From Chryseobacterium phosphatilyticum (GTDB lineage Bacteria; Bacteroidota; Bacteroidia; Flavobacteriales; Weeksellaceae): DNA of 64,000 nt. The stretch's first letter is position 1, and each line of letters starts with the position of its first letter. Made by a program: the position numbers and the translations under genes. Location of the stretch: NCBI RefSeq assembly GCF_002899825.2, contig NZ_PPED02000001.1, forward strand, positions 558,001-622,000, read 5' to 3'. This document shows positions 8,855-17,379 of the stretch, one piece after another. The notes under the pieces were generated by a model. It was not told the origin of the DNA. It saw only the letters and a program-made list of their open reading frames with translations, and made no database searches.

Positions 8855-9085
8855 TTATATTTCTCTGTAATCCATTTCCTTTTCCAGAATAATCTGATGT
8901 CTACTCACGGTCACCACCACCCTGTCGCCAGGCTCGAAACCACACTCCTGTACCCATTTTCCTGCAATCCGGATTTCGGGGAAGAAAACTCTTTTATGAT
9001 AGGCTCTTTCATAGCATTTATGGGAAACCGTAAGGTTACGATGGGGAACAATTTTATATTTGCCACGGATAGTTATCTTTTTCAT
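8855..9085 (-). CDS. SymE-like toxin (AbrB-fold family)
   Basis: 76 residues from the ATG at 9085; an in-frame TTG at 9103 would add six residues. The block RIAGKWVQECGFEPGDRVVVTV followed by IILEKE is the SymE signature (PF08845-like), a swapped-hairpin AbrB-like fold. E. coli SymE is an SOS-induced toxin that acts on nucleic acid and is held down by the antisense RNA SymR. An antisense RNA on the plus strand cannot be proved from sequence. The gene is divergent from the HTH gene of the same island. Confidence 0.8.
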   Translation of the reverse strand: MKKITIRGKYKIVPHRNLTVSHKCYERAYHKRVFFPEIRIAGKWVQECGFEPGDRVVVTVSRHQIILEKEMDYREI

Positions 9086-9221
9086 ATGTGTTATTTTAGG
9101 CAAATCAAGAAATAACTTTGAAGATATACCAGTTGAGGAAAGGATATTTTATTCGAAAAGACGGATGTTTTAGAAGATAATTTATTTTTAAGACTGCCTT
9201 TATTTTTATCTTTTAAAGCTT

Positions 9222-9229
9222 TATATTTG
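9222..9229 (+). promoter_or_regulatory. TAnnTTTG -7 element before HTH gene
   Basis: TATATTTG matches the Bacteroidota -7 consensus. It lies only a few bases before the ATG at 9235. Either the mRNA is nearly leaderless or translation starts at the next ATG (9250). No clear -33 TTG is seen. Confidence 0.4.
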
Positions 9230-9234
9230 TTATT

Positions 9235-9645
9235 ATGATTGACACAGATATGCAAAATAAAAAAATACATCAGGGTAGAAATATTAAACGTTTCCGTGAA
9301 ATGCTGGGCATCAAACAGGAAGCCTTAGCTTTTGAACTGGGTGATGACTGGAACCAGAAGAAAATCTCCCTTTTAGAGCAAAAAGAAACCGTAGAGTCTG
9401 ATATTCTGGCACAGGTAGCTCAAATCCTGAAAGTTCCCACAGAAGCGATTGAGAATTTTGATGAGGAACAGGCTGTGAATATTATTTCTAATACTTTCAA
9501 TACACACGACCATTCAAACGGTGTGAATGTTCAACCTACTTTTACTTTCAATCCTCTTGATAAGATGGTTGAGCTTTATGAGCGCATGCTTCAGCAGCAG
9601 AAGGAAATGATTGAGAAATTGGAAAAACTTATAGAAAATAAGTAA
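9235..9645 (+). CDS. HTH (XRE-like) regulator with coiled C-terminus
   Basis: 136 residues (131 if translation begins at Met6). Residues about 13-65 (GRNIKRFREMLGIKQEALAFELG ... VAQILKVPTEAIENF) are a lambda-repressor-like helix-turn-helix. The C-terminus (MVELYERMLQQQKEMIEKLEKLIENK) is a likely coiled coil for oligomerisation. It is preceded by a TAnnTTTG element. It sits 110 bases before the large STAND protein, so it could control that gene, the divergent SymE-like gene, or only itself. Similar HTH proteins are common in Chryseobacterium. Confidence 0.8.
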   Translation: MIDTDMQNKKIHQGRNIKRFREMLGIKQEALAFELGDDWNQKKISLLEQKETVESDILAQVAQILKVPTEAIENFDEEQAVNIISNTFNTHDHSNGVNVQPTFTFNPLDKMVELYERMLQQQKEMIEKLEKLIENK

Positions 9646-9755
9646 TAAAATTTTCAATATCAACTCTCAATCAATAACTAATAATCAAATATACTCATAA
9701 GGGCTTGCCTAGATATTTTGTCTATGGCTAGCTTATTATTAAGCAAGAATACTTA

Positions 9756-12700
9756 ATGACAGATTTCGATTTTCATAATCTACTTTTCGATACAGAATTT
9801 GAAAAACTATGTGTAGATATTGTTAATATCCGAGATAGTCCAATCAAATTTACAACATACAGACGAGGAAAAGACGGTGGCATTGATTTTAAATCTACCA
9901 ACACACAAATAAAGATTATTGGGCAATGTAAATTATATAATCCTGCCAATTACTCTTCATTTTTCACAAGTTTGAAAAATGAAGTAAAAAAATGTACCCG
10001 ACAAAATCCAGATCGTTATATTCTTTGTACCAATATTACATTAAAGCCAGATTGGGCAACTAATATTCTTGAACTTTTTCAAGGATATATTAAAGATGAA
10101 GAAGATATCATAGATGGAGCAAAACTTAATAGATTTCTTCGTGGTGAACAATATGAAAATAAAAAATATCAACATCTATTAAAAGTTTATTCAAAACTGC
10201 TGGTTCCAAATTTACAGTTTGTTGAGCGCGAATTAGAAAAAATTGTTCATAAAAAGTTTATTAATAAAACAAAATCATTTCTCAAACAGATACATAAAGA
10301 ACATAAATTATTTCATAATACTCAAATCTTGAGAAATTGTATAGATATTCTTGAGAAAAACAGAATTATTATTCTTACCGGAAATCCCGGCGTTGGAAAA
10401 ACTACCACTACCAAAATGATTGTAAATTATTTTATCAATCAAAAAGTAGAGAATGTACTTTTTCTAACTGATAATGATTTTGTTGAAATTGAAGGCCTTT
10501 ATCAAGAAAATCAAATTATTGTCGTAGATGATTTTTGGGGGCAAAATTTTAGCCCGGAGCAACTTGATGGTACGCTACTTCTAGATTTTAATAGAATTAT
10601 AAATTATTTTAAAGAAAGTAATAATTGTTATCTTATTCTTACTTCAAGAGAATATATCATTAAAGATGTTTTAAGTTATTCAGAGTATGAAACTCAACAC
10701 ATCTTAAATACTGACAAATTTATTGTAAACCTAGATGATTATCATGATGAAGACAAAGTCCGTATTTTTCTCAACCACCTTTTATATTATGACTTTGAAA
10801 AATCATTTTTTGATCATTTAAAATACAGTGATACTCTTGAAGAGATTATCAACCATCCTAATTATTCACCTAGGCATATTGAAGGATTTATTAAACAATT
10901 CTTAGATTTTGAAGATCAGAGTCGATTTAATTTTTATTATTCATTTCAGGAATATCTAAACAGCCCTATTGAATATTGGAATAAAAACTTCAATGATTTA
11001 AATGGTACATCTAAACTTATTGTTCTATTATTACTGATATCAAATGATTCAATTGATTTACGAAATTTAGAAAAATCTTTTAATGCTGTACAAAGCTTTG
11101 TCCGTGAAAGCTTAAATGAAGATATAAAGCCTTTAATGTTTAATAAACAGTTAAAAATATTAGAAGACTTTTATATTATTACGGAAAAGCAATATGATTC
11201 TGATCAAATATTTATTCGTTTTCAGAATCCAGGGATAAAAGACTTTTTAATTGAATATCTTAGAAAAGATGGTAAATTATGGATAGAGCCATTAATAAAA
11301 AAGGCAATATTTTTTCATCAACTCGATTCTATCTTTGAGACCCAAACCCAAGAAGATGACAAACAAAATATTACATCCGGAAATCCTCTGTATGGAAAAA
11401 AAATTAATCTTTCTGAAGAGTTAAAAAAAGTATTAAAAGCTAAAATACTTAAGGAGTTTAAAGAATTAAATTTTAGTTTTTATGATGATAACTTATCTGA
11501 ACGTAGTCTTCCCTTAAAGCATACTGTTGATGAAGCTAAATATCGGAAATTGTTTTTACTTAATAACCTTTTCAATATTTCAAAAGAAGAAAATCTGGAT
11601 GTACGAAAATTTATAATTGAAGAAGTTAAAGAAGATATAAATTCATATTCATCAATTAGTTGGAAAATAATGACGGAGCGTTCAGTAGGCGAATTTTCAA
11701 ATATAATAAAATTATTAATTCCTTATATAGAGATAGATGCCAGCTATATAATTTATTGTTATTGGGATAATTGTACATTTATTTATGAATATTATCATCT
11801 ATTTAAATTAAAAAAGATATTTCCAATAGAGTTTGATGCTTTTTTTAAAAAAAATATTATTGAAATAAAGGAAGATATAAAATATCAAATAATAGATGAA
11901 ATAGAATATTATAGAGATAATGATATGGAATCTGAGCTTGATACACTTTTAGATTATTACATAGAAGAAATTTGTACAAAATATAAAATCAGACTTACTT
12001 CTAAATTTATTAAAGAGATTGAGGATACGGCAGAACGTGAGATTTTCTTACTTTCAAAACCTATAAATAATAAGGAGATAAAGGTTTGGAAAAAACTCAA
12101 ATCTCAACCTAGATATCAGTTTAAACCTAAAAAATTTGATAATGTCGTAAATGAATATATACTCGATAATTCGAATGAAAATTTTGAGCCAATTAAATAT
12201 CTTAAAACTATTAAGAATAACAAAAAATTAATTAACGAAATTATTAGCATACTAAACTTACATGGCAATGAGTCTATATTAGCTCCTTTTAAACATAACA
12301 AAGATATATTTTCATTTTTTGTTCATTGGATAGAACAATATACTATTTCCATATCATCGCATAATGAATATACAATTTTAGATTCCTTTTTTATCTATTA
12401 CTGCAAAACTAAAAATATTGATCCTATTCTTTTTAAAAATGTTTTCTATGAATTGACAAAAAATAGTTTTAGTCATGACTTTTCAATTCCAAAAATTCGG
12501 ATTGAAAAACTTTTTATTCAATATAATATTCCACATCATGATGTAGAAATACTATCACCAATTATCATTGCTAATAAAAGATGGTATGAATTTTCTGGTT
12601 CTGGTTTTAAAGCTTATTTTATTAGTGAGCATTTAAATCACATTGAATCTAACGAAGAATTTAAGGAAAAGGTAATTGAGTACACTTTTGAAATACATGA

Positions 12701-13259
12701 CTCAAAGTTATTATGTTATTTAAATTATAAAAATATAAATCGTTTAAATAAAATTGTCATTGCTCCTGAACTTCAAAGATTCATATCCAATATTGATACT
12801 ACATCACCAAGAGCAATTTTCTCATCTTTCTTAAATTTTTTCAAAATTGAATTTGAATTAGAATGGTATAAACAAGAAAGAAGATTTGGAGAAAGTTCAC
12901 TATCAGACGATGAATGGTTTATTGCATTAATCATTCAATATTTAGAGATTGATTTTACAACAATTAGCTTAGATGTATATTTTTTAAAAGATTTTTACTC
13001 TGAAGAAAATATTAAAAAGTATGGCATTAACATAAAAACACATCCTAAATTTTATAAATATATTATAAATAAACTACCTAAAAGAAATGGCTTTGACTTT
13101 CTTACCAAAGAAAGTACTATCTATTTTGATATTAAACTAGATGAGCTAGTTCAAGATGAAGAATTCTATTTAATTCTTCAGGAAGTAGGAATGGAAAATT
13201 ATGTTTTAAACCTTTATGAAAGAATTAAGCAAGCTGTGAATAATCTATTAATTTCTTAA
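9756..13259 (+). CDS. Mrr-like nuclease fused to STAND NTPase with long helical C-terminus (putative anti-phage protein)
   Basis: 1167 residues. Residues 1 to about 130 look like an Mrr-type PD-(D/E)xK nuclease: an acidic helix at FEKLC, then D44 in GGIDF and Q57-C-K59. Residues about 165-500 are a STAND (nSTAND3-like) P-loop domain with Walker A GNPGVGKT (209-216), Walker B IIVVDDF (254-260) and the LILTSRE motif (293-299). The remaining 650 or so residues are alpha-helical, Lys/Asp/Ile-rich and without a recognised domain; in Avs-type and related STAND proteins this part is the ligand sensor. The expected mechanism is NTPase-driven assembly after sensing, which switches on the nuclease. Codon use is strongly AT-biased compared with its neighbours, which suggests transfer. 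Confidence 0.85.
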   Translation: MTDFDFHNLLFDTEFEKLCVDIVNIRDSPIKFTTYRRGKDGGIDFKSTNTQIKIIGQCKLYNPANYSSFFTSLKNEVKKCTRQNPDRYILCTNITLKPDWATNILELFQGYIKDEEDIIDGAKLNRFLRGEQYENKKYQHLLKVYSKLLVPNLQFVERELEKIVHKKFINKTKSFLKQIHKEHKLFHNTQILRNCIDILEKNRIIILTGNPGVGKTTTTKMIVNYFINQKVENVLFLTDNDFVEIEGLYQENQIIVVDDFWGQNFSPEQLDGTLLLDFNRIINYFKESNNCYLILTSREYIIKDVLSYSEYETQHILNTDKFIVNLDDYHDEDKVRIFLNHLLYYDFEKSFFDHLKYSDTLEEIINHPNYSPRHIEGFIKQFLDFEDQSRFNFYYSFQEYLNSPIEYWNKNFNDLNGTSKLIVLLLLISNDSIDLRNLEKSFNAVQSFVRESLNEDIKPLMFNKQLKILEDFYIITEKQYDSDQIFIRFQNPGIKDFLIEYLRKDGKLWIEPLIKKAIFFHQLDSIFETQTQEDDKQNITSGNPLYGKKINLSEELKKVLKAKILKEFKELNFSFYDDNLSERSLPLKHTVDEAKYRKLFLLNNLFNISKEENLDVRKFIIEEVKEDINSYSSISWKIMTERSVGEFSNIIKLLIPYIEIDASYIIYCYWDNCTFIYEYYHLFKLKKIFPIEFDAFFKKNIIEIKEDIKYQIIDEIEYYRDNDMESELDTLLDYYIEEICTKYKIRLTSKFIKEIEDTAEREIFLLSKPINNKEIKVWKKLKSQPRYQFKPKKFDNVVNEYILDNSNENFEPIKYLKTIKNNKKLINEIISILNLHGNESILAPFKHNKDIFSFFVHWIEQYTISISSHNEYTILDSFFIYYCKTKNIDPILFKNVFYELTKNSFSHDFSIPKIRIEKLFIQYNIPHHDVEILSPIIIANKRWYEFSGSGFKAYFISEHLNHIESNEEFKEKVIEYTFEIHDSKLLCYLNYKNINRLNKIVIAPELQRFISNIDTTSPRAIFSSFLNFFKIEFELEWYKQERRFGESSLSDDEWFIALIIQYLEIDFTTISLDVYFLKDFYSEENIKKYGINIKTHPKFYKYIINKLPKRNGFDFLTKESTIYFDIKLDELVQDEEFYLILQEVGMENYVLNLYERIKQAVNNLLIS

Positions 13260-13282
13260 ATTATAAAAAAATTCAAAAAAAC

Positions 13283-13330
13283 TTGCGTAGCTAAATAACT
13301 ACACATATATTTGTAGTCAAATAACTACAC
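13283..13330 (+). promoter_or_regulatory. ArsR-gene promoter with overlapping operator repeats
   Basis: TTG at 13283-13285 and TATATTTG at 13306-13313, spaced by 20 bases, form a good Bacteroidota promoter. Two direct copies of AAATAACTACAC end at 13304 and 13330. The second forms an inverted repeat, TGTAGT (13312-13317) with ACTACA (13324-13329). The layout suggests autorepression by the ArsR protein encoded just downstream. Confidence 0.65.
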
Positions 13331-13331
13331 A

Positions 13332-13658
13332 ATGAATTTACGAAGAGATGTATTTCAAGCCATAGCCGATCCTACCAGAAGATCTATATTGATGTTGGTA
13401 GCAGCTCAGTCGATGACTGCCGGAGCCATTGCTTCCAATTTCGATACTGCGAGACCTACCGTTTCCAAACATATTCAGATCCTTACAGAATGTGAATTGC
13501 TGAGATCTGAACAAAACGGTCGTGAAATTACCTATCACCTAAATCCCAATAAAATGAAAGAAATCGCCGACTTTATAGAGCCGTTCCGCAAAATGTGGGA
13601 CGAGAAATTCAATAAGCTTGAAGATGTGATGAAGGCGTATCAGAAGAAAAATGTGTGA
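13332..13658 (+). CDS. ArsR-family winged-helix regulator
   Basis: 108 residues. The sequence [30 protein letters not shown], followed by [17 protein letters not shown] and the wing [11 protein letters not shown], is a canonical ArsR/SmtB winged helix. There are no obvious metal-binding cysteine pairs. Together with the following AHSA1-type gene, this matches the common ArsR-SRPBCC pair in flavobacteria, whose ligand is unknown. Operator-like repeats overlap its own promoter. Confidence 0.92.
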   Translation: MNLRRDVFQAIADPTRRSILMLVAAQSMTAGAIASNFDTARPTVSKHIQILTECELLRSEQNGREITYHLNPNKMKEIADFIEPFRKMWDEKFNKLEDVMKAYQKKNV

Positions 13659-13847
13659 GACGAGATGCGAGGTACGAGTTATGAGGTGCGTGTTGCGCGT
13701 TTCGGGTTTTCGGACAATGAGTTAGCACACCAATACAAAACCAGATAAAAGTCCTTTACTCGTATCCTCAACCTCAATAACTCGAATCCTGCACCACGAA
13801 AAACAATAACACGTACCTCAAATCACGAAACCCAAAACCCTCAAAAT
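13659..13847. repeat. Degenerate intergenic repeat with inverted arms
   Basis: The spacer between the ArsR and AHSA1-type genes is built from variants of GAGGTACGAGTTATGAGG on one side. Complementary variants (CCTCAATAACTCG, ACGTACCTC) lie on the other, so it can fold into a long imperfect hairpin. Its G/C-rich ACGAG text differs from the surrounding genes. It looks like a dispersed intergenic repeat. Confidence 0.5.
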
Positions 13848-14306
13848 ATGGAACTAAAAACAAAAATTCACGCCGAAGACGGCAAGCAGGAGATCTTTAT
13901 CACCAGGGAATTTGATCTTCCCGTAGAGCTCCTTTTCAAAGCATACACAGAACCCGAACTTTTTGAACAATGGATGGGCTCCAAAGTTGTCAAGATGGAA
14001 AACAAACAACATGGCAGTTACCGTTTCGAAACCTTAAACGCTCAGGGGGAAGTCGTTTTCAGCGCCAACGGAACTATTCATGAGATCGTTCCCAATCAGA
14101 AAATTACCCGAACCTTTCAGATGGAAAACACCCCATTTCCGGTTCAGTTGGAGTTTTTAGAATTTGAAAAGCTAACGGATACCACCAGTAAAATTACAAT
14201 CCAAAGCATCTACAAATCAGTAGACTTCAGAGATCAGCACCTGAAAATGCCATTTGCCCAGGGAATTAATTGGGCACATAACCGTTTGCAGGAAATGTTT
14301 GAATAG
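13848..14306 (+). CDS. SRPBCC (AHSA1-like) domain protein
   Basis: 152 residues. It opens with ITREFDLPVELLFKAYTEPELFEQWMG, the signature of the AHSA1-like START/SRPBCC fold, a helix-grip pocket that binds hydrophobic ligands. Other conserved blocks are GSYRFET and PFAQGINWAHNRLQEMFE. The paired ArsR gene is 190 bases upstream. The enzymatic role and ligand are unknown. Confidence 0.88.
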   Translation: MELKTKIHAEDGKQEIFITREFDLPVELLFKAYTEPELFEQWMGSKVVKMENKQHGSYRFETLNAQGEVVFSANGTIHEIVPNQKITRTFQMENTPFPVQLEFLEFEKLTDTTSKITIQSIYKSVDFRDQHLKMPFAQGINWAHNRLQEMFE

Positions 14307-14323
14307 ATGTTGATATTAGATGC

Positions 14324-14358
14324 CAGATATCAGATATCAGATATCAGACTTCAGATAC
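14324..14358 (+). repeat. Heptamer tandem repeat CAGATAT
   Basis: Three exact CAGATAT units followed by two degenerate ones (CAGACTT, CAGATAC), lying between the AHSA1-type and YdeI-like genes. The repeat encodes an open frame in phase with the next gene, which could mislead start-site prediction. Confidence 0.75.
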
Positions 14359-14436
14359 CGGAAGTTAGAAGTTGGAACACTGTCCAACTCTATCAATGTA
14401 CGACTCTCCCACCCTCAAACTTATACACTCAAAAGC

Positions 14437-15015
14437 ATGAATCCAAAAACAGATTTTTTCTTTAACGAAGCCGGTCCATGGCAAAAAGAATTTAAAAAAT
14501 TAAGAGCTATCGCGCTCAGTACCGAGCTGGTAGAAGATTTAAAATGGGGATGCCCTTGTTATACCTACGAAGGGAAAAATATTTTTCTCATTCATGGTTT
14601 TAAAGAATATTGTGCCCTTCTTTTTTTTAAAGGAGCACTGATGAAAGATCCTGACCATATTTTAATTCAACAATCAGAAAATGTACAGGCAGCAAGGCAA
14701 ATCCGATTTACTGATATAGAACAGATTAATGATCTCGAAAAAATTCTTAGGAATTATATGTTTGAGGCGGTTGAAATTGAAGAATCAGGAGCTAAAGTTG
14801 AAATGAAGAAAACCAAAGAATTTGAAATGGCGGAAGAATTTCAACAACAACTGGATAAAAATCCTGAATTAAAAGAAGCTTTCGAAGCTTTGACACCGGG
14901 AAGACAAAGAGCGTACCTGCTCCACTTTTCTTCTGCCAAACAAAGCAAAACCCGTGAATCAAGAATTGAAAAATGTATTCCGCAAATCCTTGAAGGAAGA
15001 GGAATCAATGATTAA
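14437..15015 (+). CDS. YdeI/OmpD-associated-type protein (DUF1801-like)
   Basis: 192 residues from the ATG at 14437. The frame is open further upstream, but only through the CAGATAT repeat, so that extension is rejected. The N-terminal DUF1801-like domain has LVEDLKWGCPCYTYEGKNIFLIHGFKEYCALLFFKGA. The C-terminus (PELKEAFEALTPGRQRAYLLHFSSAKQSKTRESRIEK) is the typical YdeI tail with the bacteriocin-protection-like motif. The biochemical function is unknown. Confidence 0.88.
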   Translation: MNPKTDFFFNEAGPWQKEFKKLRAIALSTELVEDLKWGCPCYTYEGKNIFLIHGFKEYCALLFFKGALMKDPDHILIQQSENVQAARQIRFTDIEQINDLEKILRNYMFEAVEIEESGAKVEMKKTKEFEMAEEFQQQLDKNPELKEAFEALTPGRQRAYLLHFSSAKQSKTRESRIEKCIPQILEGRGIND

Positions 15016-15036
15016 CCACAATTAAAAACAACCCCA

Positions 15037-15438
15037 ATGGAAACACCCAACACATCAGAAAAACGTAAAAAAATCATCTACTGGATCTTTACCTTGTGGA
15101 TGGCACTCGGAATGGCCTCTACAGCCATCGTTCAGCTTATGAAAACGAAGGATGAACTCGATAACTTTACCAATTTAGGTTATCCTTCCTATCTTATGAC
15201 GATTATTGGAGTCTGGAAAATCTTGGGCGTAATCGTCATTTTGATTCCTAAACAGCTTCTATTGAAAGAATGGGCATATGCAGGCTTTTTCTTTGTGATG
15301 TCGGGAGCCGTGATCTCACACCTTATCGTTGGAGACCCTGCCGGAAGAACGCTTCCTGCTGTTTTATTGTTTGCCCTGGTTATTATTTCATGGTATTTCA
15401 GACCTGCCAATAGAAAAATTTCTGTCAGCAGTCAATAA
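15037..15438 (+). CDS. DoxX-like membrane protein
   Basis: 133 residues with four hydrophobic helices. The block LGYPSYLMTIIGVWKILGVIVILIP is the recognisable DoxX-like core. Members are small inner-membrane proteins with roles in redox or sulfur metabolism that are mostly uncharacterised. The start is 21 bases after the YdeI-like stop, suggesting one transcript. Confidence 0.85.
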   Translation: METPNTSEKRKKIIYWIFTLWMALGMASTAIVQLMKTKDELDNFTNLGYPSYLMTIIGVWKILGVIVILIPKQLLLKEWAYAGFFFVMSGAVISHLIVGDPAGRTLPAVLLFALVIISWYFRPANRKISVSSQ

Positions 15439-15562
15439 GAACAATAGAAATTGTATCGCAGATAAAATGTTTGCATCTTACAACAGCATTAATATAATAA
15501 CTTGCGTCTTTGCGCTTTACCAACAAAAACATTCGAAACCATCAATTAAAACAAAACTTGAT

Positions 15563-16120
15563 ATGAAAAACAAACTCTTAACACCGGAACAAAGCGAGTC
15601 TCTTTTAAAAACCCTAGCAGACCGTTTTGAAAAAAATATGAACCGTCACAAAACCCTGAAATGGGAAAAAATAAAAACCAAACTGGAAGCCAGCCCTGAA
15701 AAACTATGGTCTCTACACCAAATGGAAGAAACAGACGGCGAACCGGATGTCGTAGATTACCATCAAAAAACCGATGAGTATATTTTCTTCGACTGCTCCC
15801 CGGAAAGCCCGAAACGTAGAAGCCTATGCTATGACTATCAGGCCTGGGATTCCCGAAAAGCCAACAAACCGGAAAGCAATGTCATCGATACCGCCTCTGA
15901 AATGGGGATTGAATTGTTAACGGAAGAAAAATACCGCCAACTTCAACAATTAGGTAAATTTGACCAGAAAACATCAAGCTGGGTACAAACACCTCCTCAA
16001 ATCCGGGAACTTGGAGGTGCTATTTTCTGTGATAGACGTTATAATCATGTTTTCATGTATCACAACGGAGCAGATTCTTATTACGCAGCGAGAGGTTTTA
16101 GGGGGAGTTTGAAGGTCTGA
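15563..16120 (+). CDS. DUF4256 family protein
   Basis: 185 residues from the ATG at 15563. Conserved blocks include LLKTLADRFEKNMNRH, DGEPDVVDY, YIFFDCSPESPKRRSLCYD, WVQTPPQIRELGGAIFCDRRY and a final SYYAARGFRG. These match DUF4256 along the full length. The function is unknown. It often sits with ArsR, SRPBCC and YdeI-like genes as here. Confidence 0.85.
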   Translation: MKNKLLTPEQSESLLKTLADRFEKNMNRHKTLKWEKIKTKLEASPEKLWSLHQMEETDGEPDVVDYHQKTDEYIFFDCSPESPKRRSLCYDYQAWDSRKANKPESNVIDTASEMGIELLTEEKYRQLQQLGKFDQKTSSWVQTPPQIRELGGAIFCDRRYNHVFMYHNGADSYYAARGFRGSLKV

Positions 16121-16244
16121 GCGTATGAGTATGGGAGTGTTTGAGAGAGAGTGAGTGAGAAAAATAAAATACATATTTAAGCTTTGTATGTTCGCCCGGA
16201 TTTCTCAGATATACACAGATTTTTAGCACCATACTTTTTTGTCA

Positions 16245-17213
16245 TTAGTCAATTTTGGGATCTCTCAACCAGGGAGATTCCACACTCCAGAAAATAATAT
16301 TGACCCCAAGATAATTTTGTGCATAATTCACAAATTCTTCTTTGGTAAAAGGTTTCTTCGTTTTTGGATTGGTGTAGGTTAAAGTTGGTTCCTGAACGGC
16401 CATCGCTACAAGAGACAGTTTTCCTTTGTACTGATTAAAAAACGGGTAAGAATTCTTCATCTGTGCTTTTTTATCAGGAACAATATCCGGACCTCCCAAT
16501 CCTATATTGTTTTTATCGGCAAAATCAAACAGTCTGGACATATATTGATGGTCATTTTCCCATTCACAAGGAAAGAAATTGACATACTGTAAAACATACG
16601 ACTGACGAAAAGCATTTCTTGCAAATTTCAGATTATCCAGCTCAGCCTGAAAATAACGGTCACAACTGAAACCTGTTTTATCTTTTTTCATGTTGATATC
16701 GACAGAAGTCTCAGGAAGATTAATTCCCTGAATTTTCCCGTCAAACTTTTTCGCCAACTCTCCTATCAGCTTCTGAAATCTCATCCGGACAGAGGCATTC
16801 CACTGTTGGGTAACCCATCCGCTTCCTACAGGTTTATTTTCACCCGGATTATCATATTGAGCCACAAGGCCGCCGGTATATTCTTTTTCATTCAAAATAT
16901 AATCGGGGACATATCGTGCCTGGGGTTCAAAGAATCTGTCCTGAAGCTGAATAAATAATTTTTTATGCAAAGAGGTTAAGTAGTTCAGATCCTTTTCAAT
17001 CACAGAAAAGTCGTAGACATCTTTTGATGTTTCCAATGCTTTCCAGTTGTAAACAATCTGCACCCCACCAATATCTTTTCTTGTAATCATCTTTTCAATA
17101 TCCTGAAGGTCTCCCGATGAAGTATAGATATAGTTTTGAGGAGTTTGCCCCTTCAAAAACTGTAATCCGAAAATCAATAATCCCAATCCTACTCCTTTGA
17201 ATATCCTTTTCAT
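16245..17213 (-). CDS. Secreted TIM-barrel glycosidase-like protein
   Basis: 322 residues with a signal peptide (to about residue 22). The sequence GGVQIVYNWKALETSKDVYDFSVIEKDL is typical of the early strands of clan A glycoside hydrolases. The two glutamates at LPE168TS and VQE275P fit the acid/base and nucleophile positions at the ends of strands 4 and 7. It is probably a periplasmic or secreted polysaccharide-active enzyme. The exact family and substrate are not recognisable, and the catalytic assignment is an inference. Confidence 0.6.
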   Translation of the reverse strand: MKRIFKGVGLGLLIFGLQFLKGQTPQNYIYTSSGDLQDIEKMITRKDIGGVQIVYNWKALETSKDVYDFSVIEKDLNYLTSLHKKLFIQLQDRFFEPQARYVPDYILNEKEYTGGLVAQYDNPGENKPVGSGWVTQQWNASVRMRFQKLIGELAKKFDGKIQGINLPETSVDINMKKDKTGFSCDRYFQAELDNLKFARNAFRQSYVLQYVNFFPCEWENDHQYMSRLFDFADKNNIGLGGPDIVPDKKAQMKNSYPFFNQYKGKLSLVAMAVQEPTLTYTNPKTKKPFTKEEFVNYAQNYLGVNIIFWSVESPWLRDPKID

Positions 17214-17379
17214 AAAAACATAAAATTTAAAATAAAATACTATGAAACATTTTTCGTGCCCAAATCTCTCATTATTTTAAACTTTAGAAAATTATTTGTA
17301 TTTATCCTTATTATTCTTTAATATTTAAATACTATTGTTATTTTAGCACTTCGAAATTTGATTTTAAATAACTAAGGAT

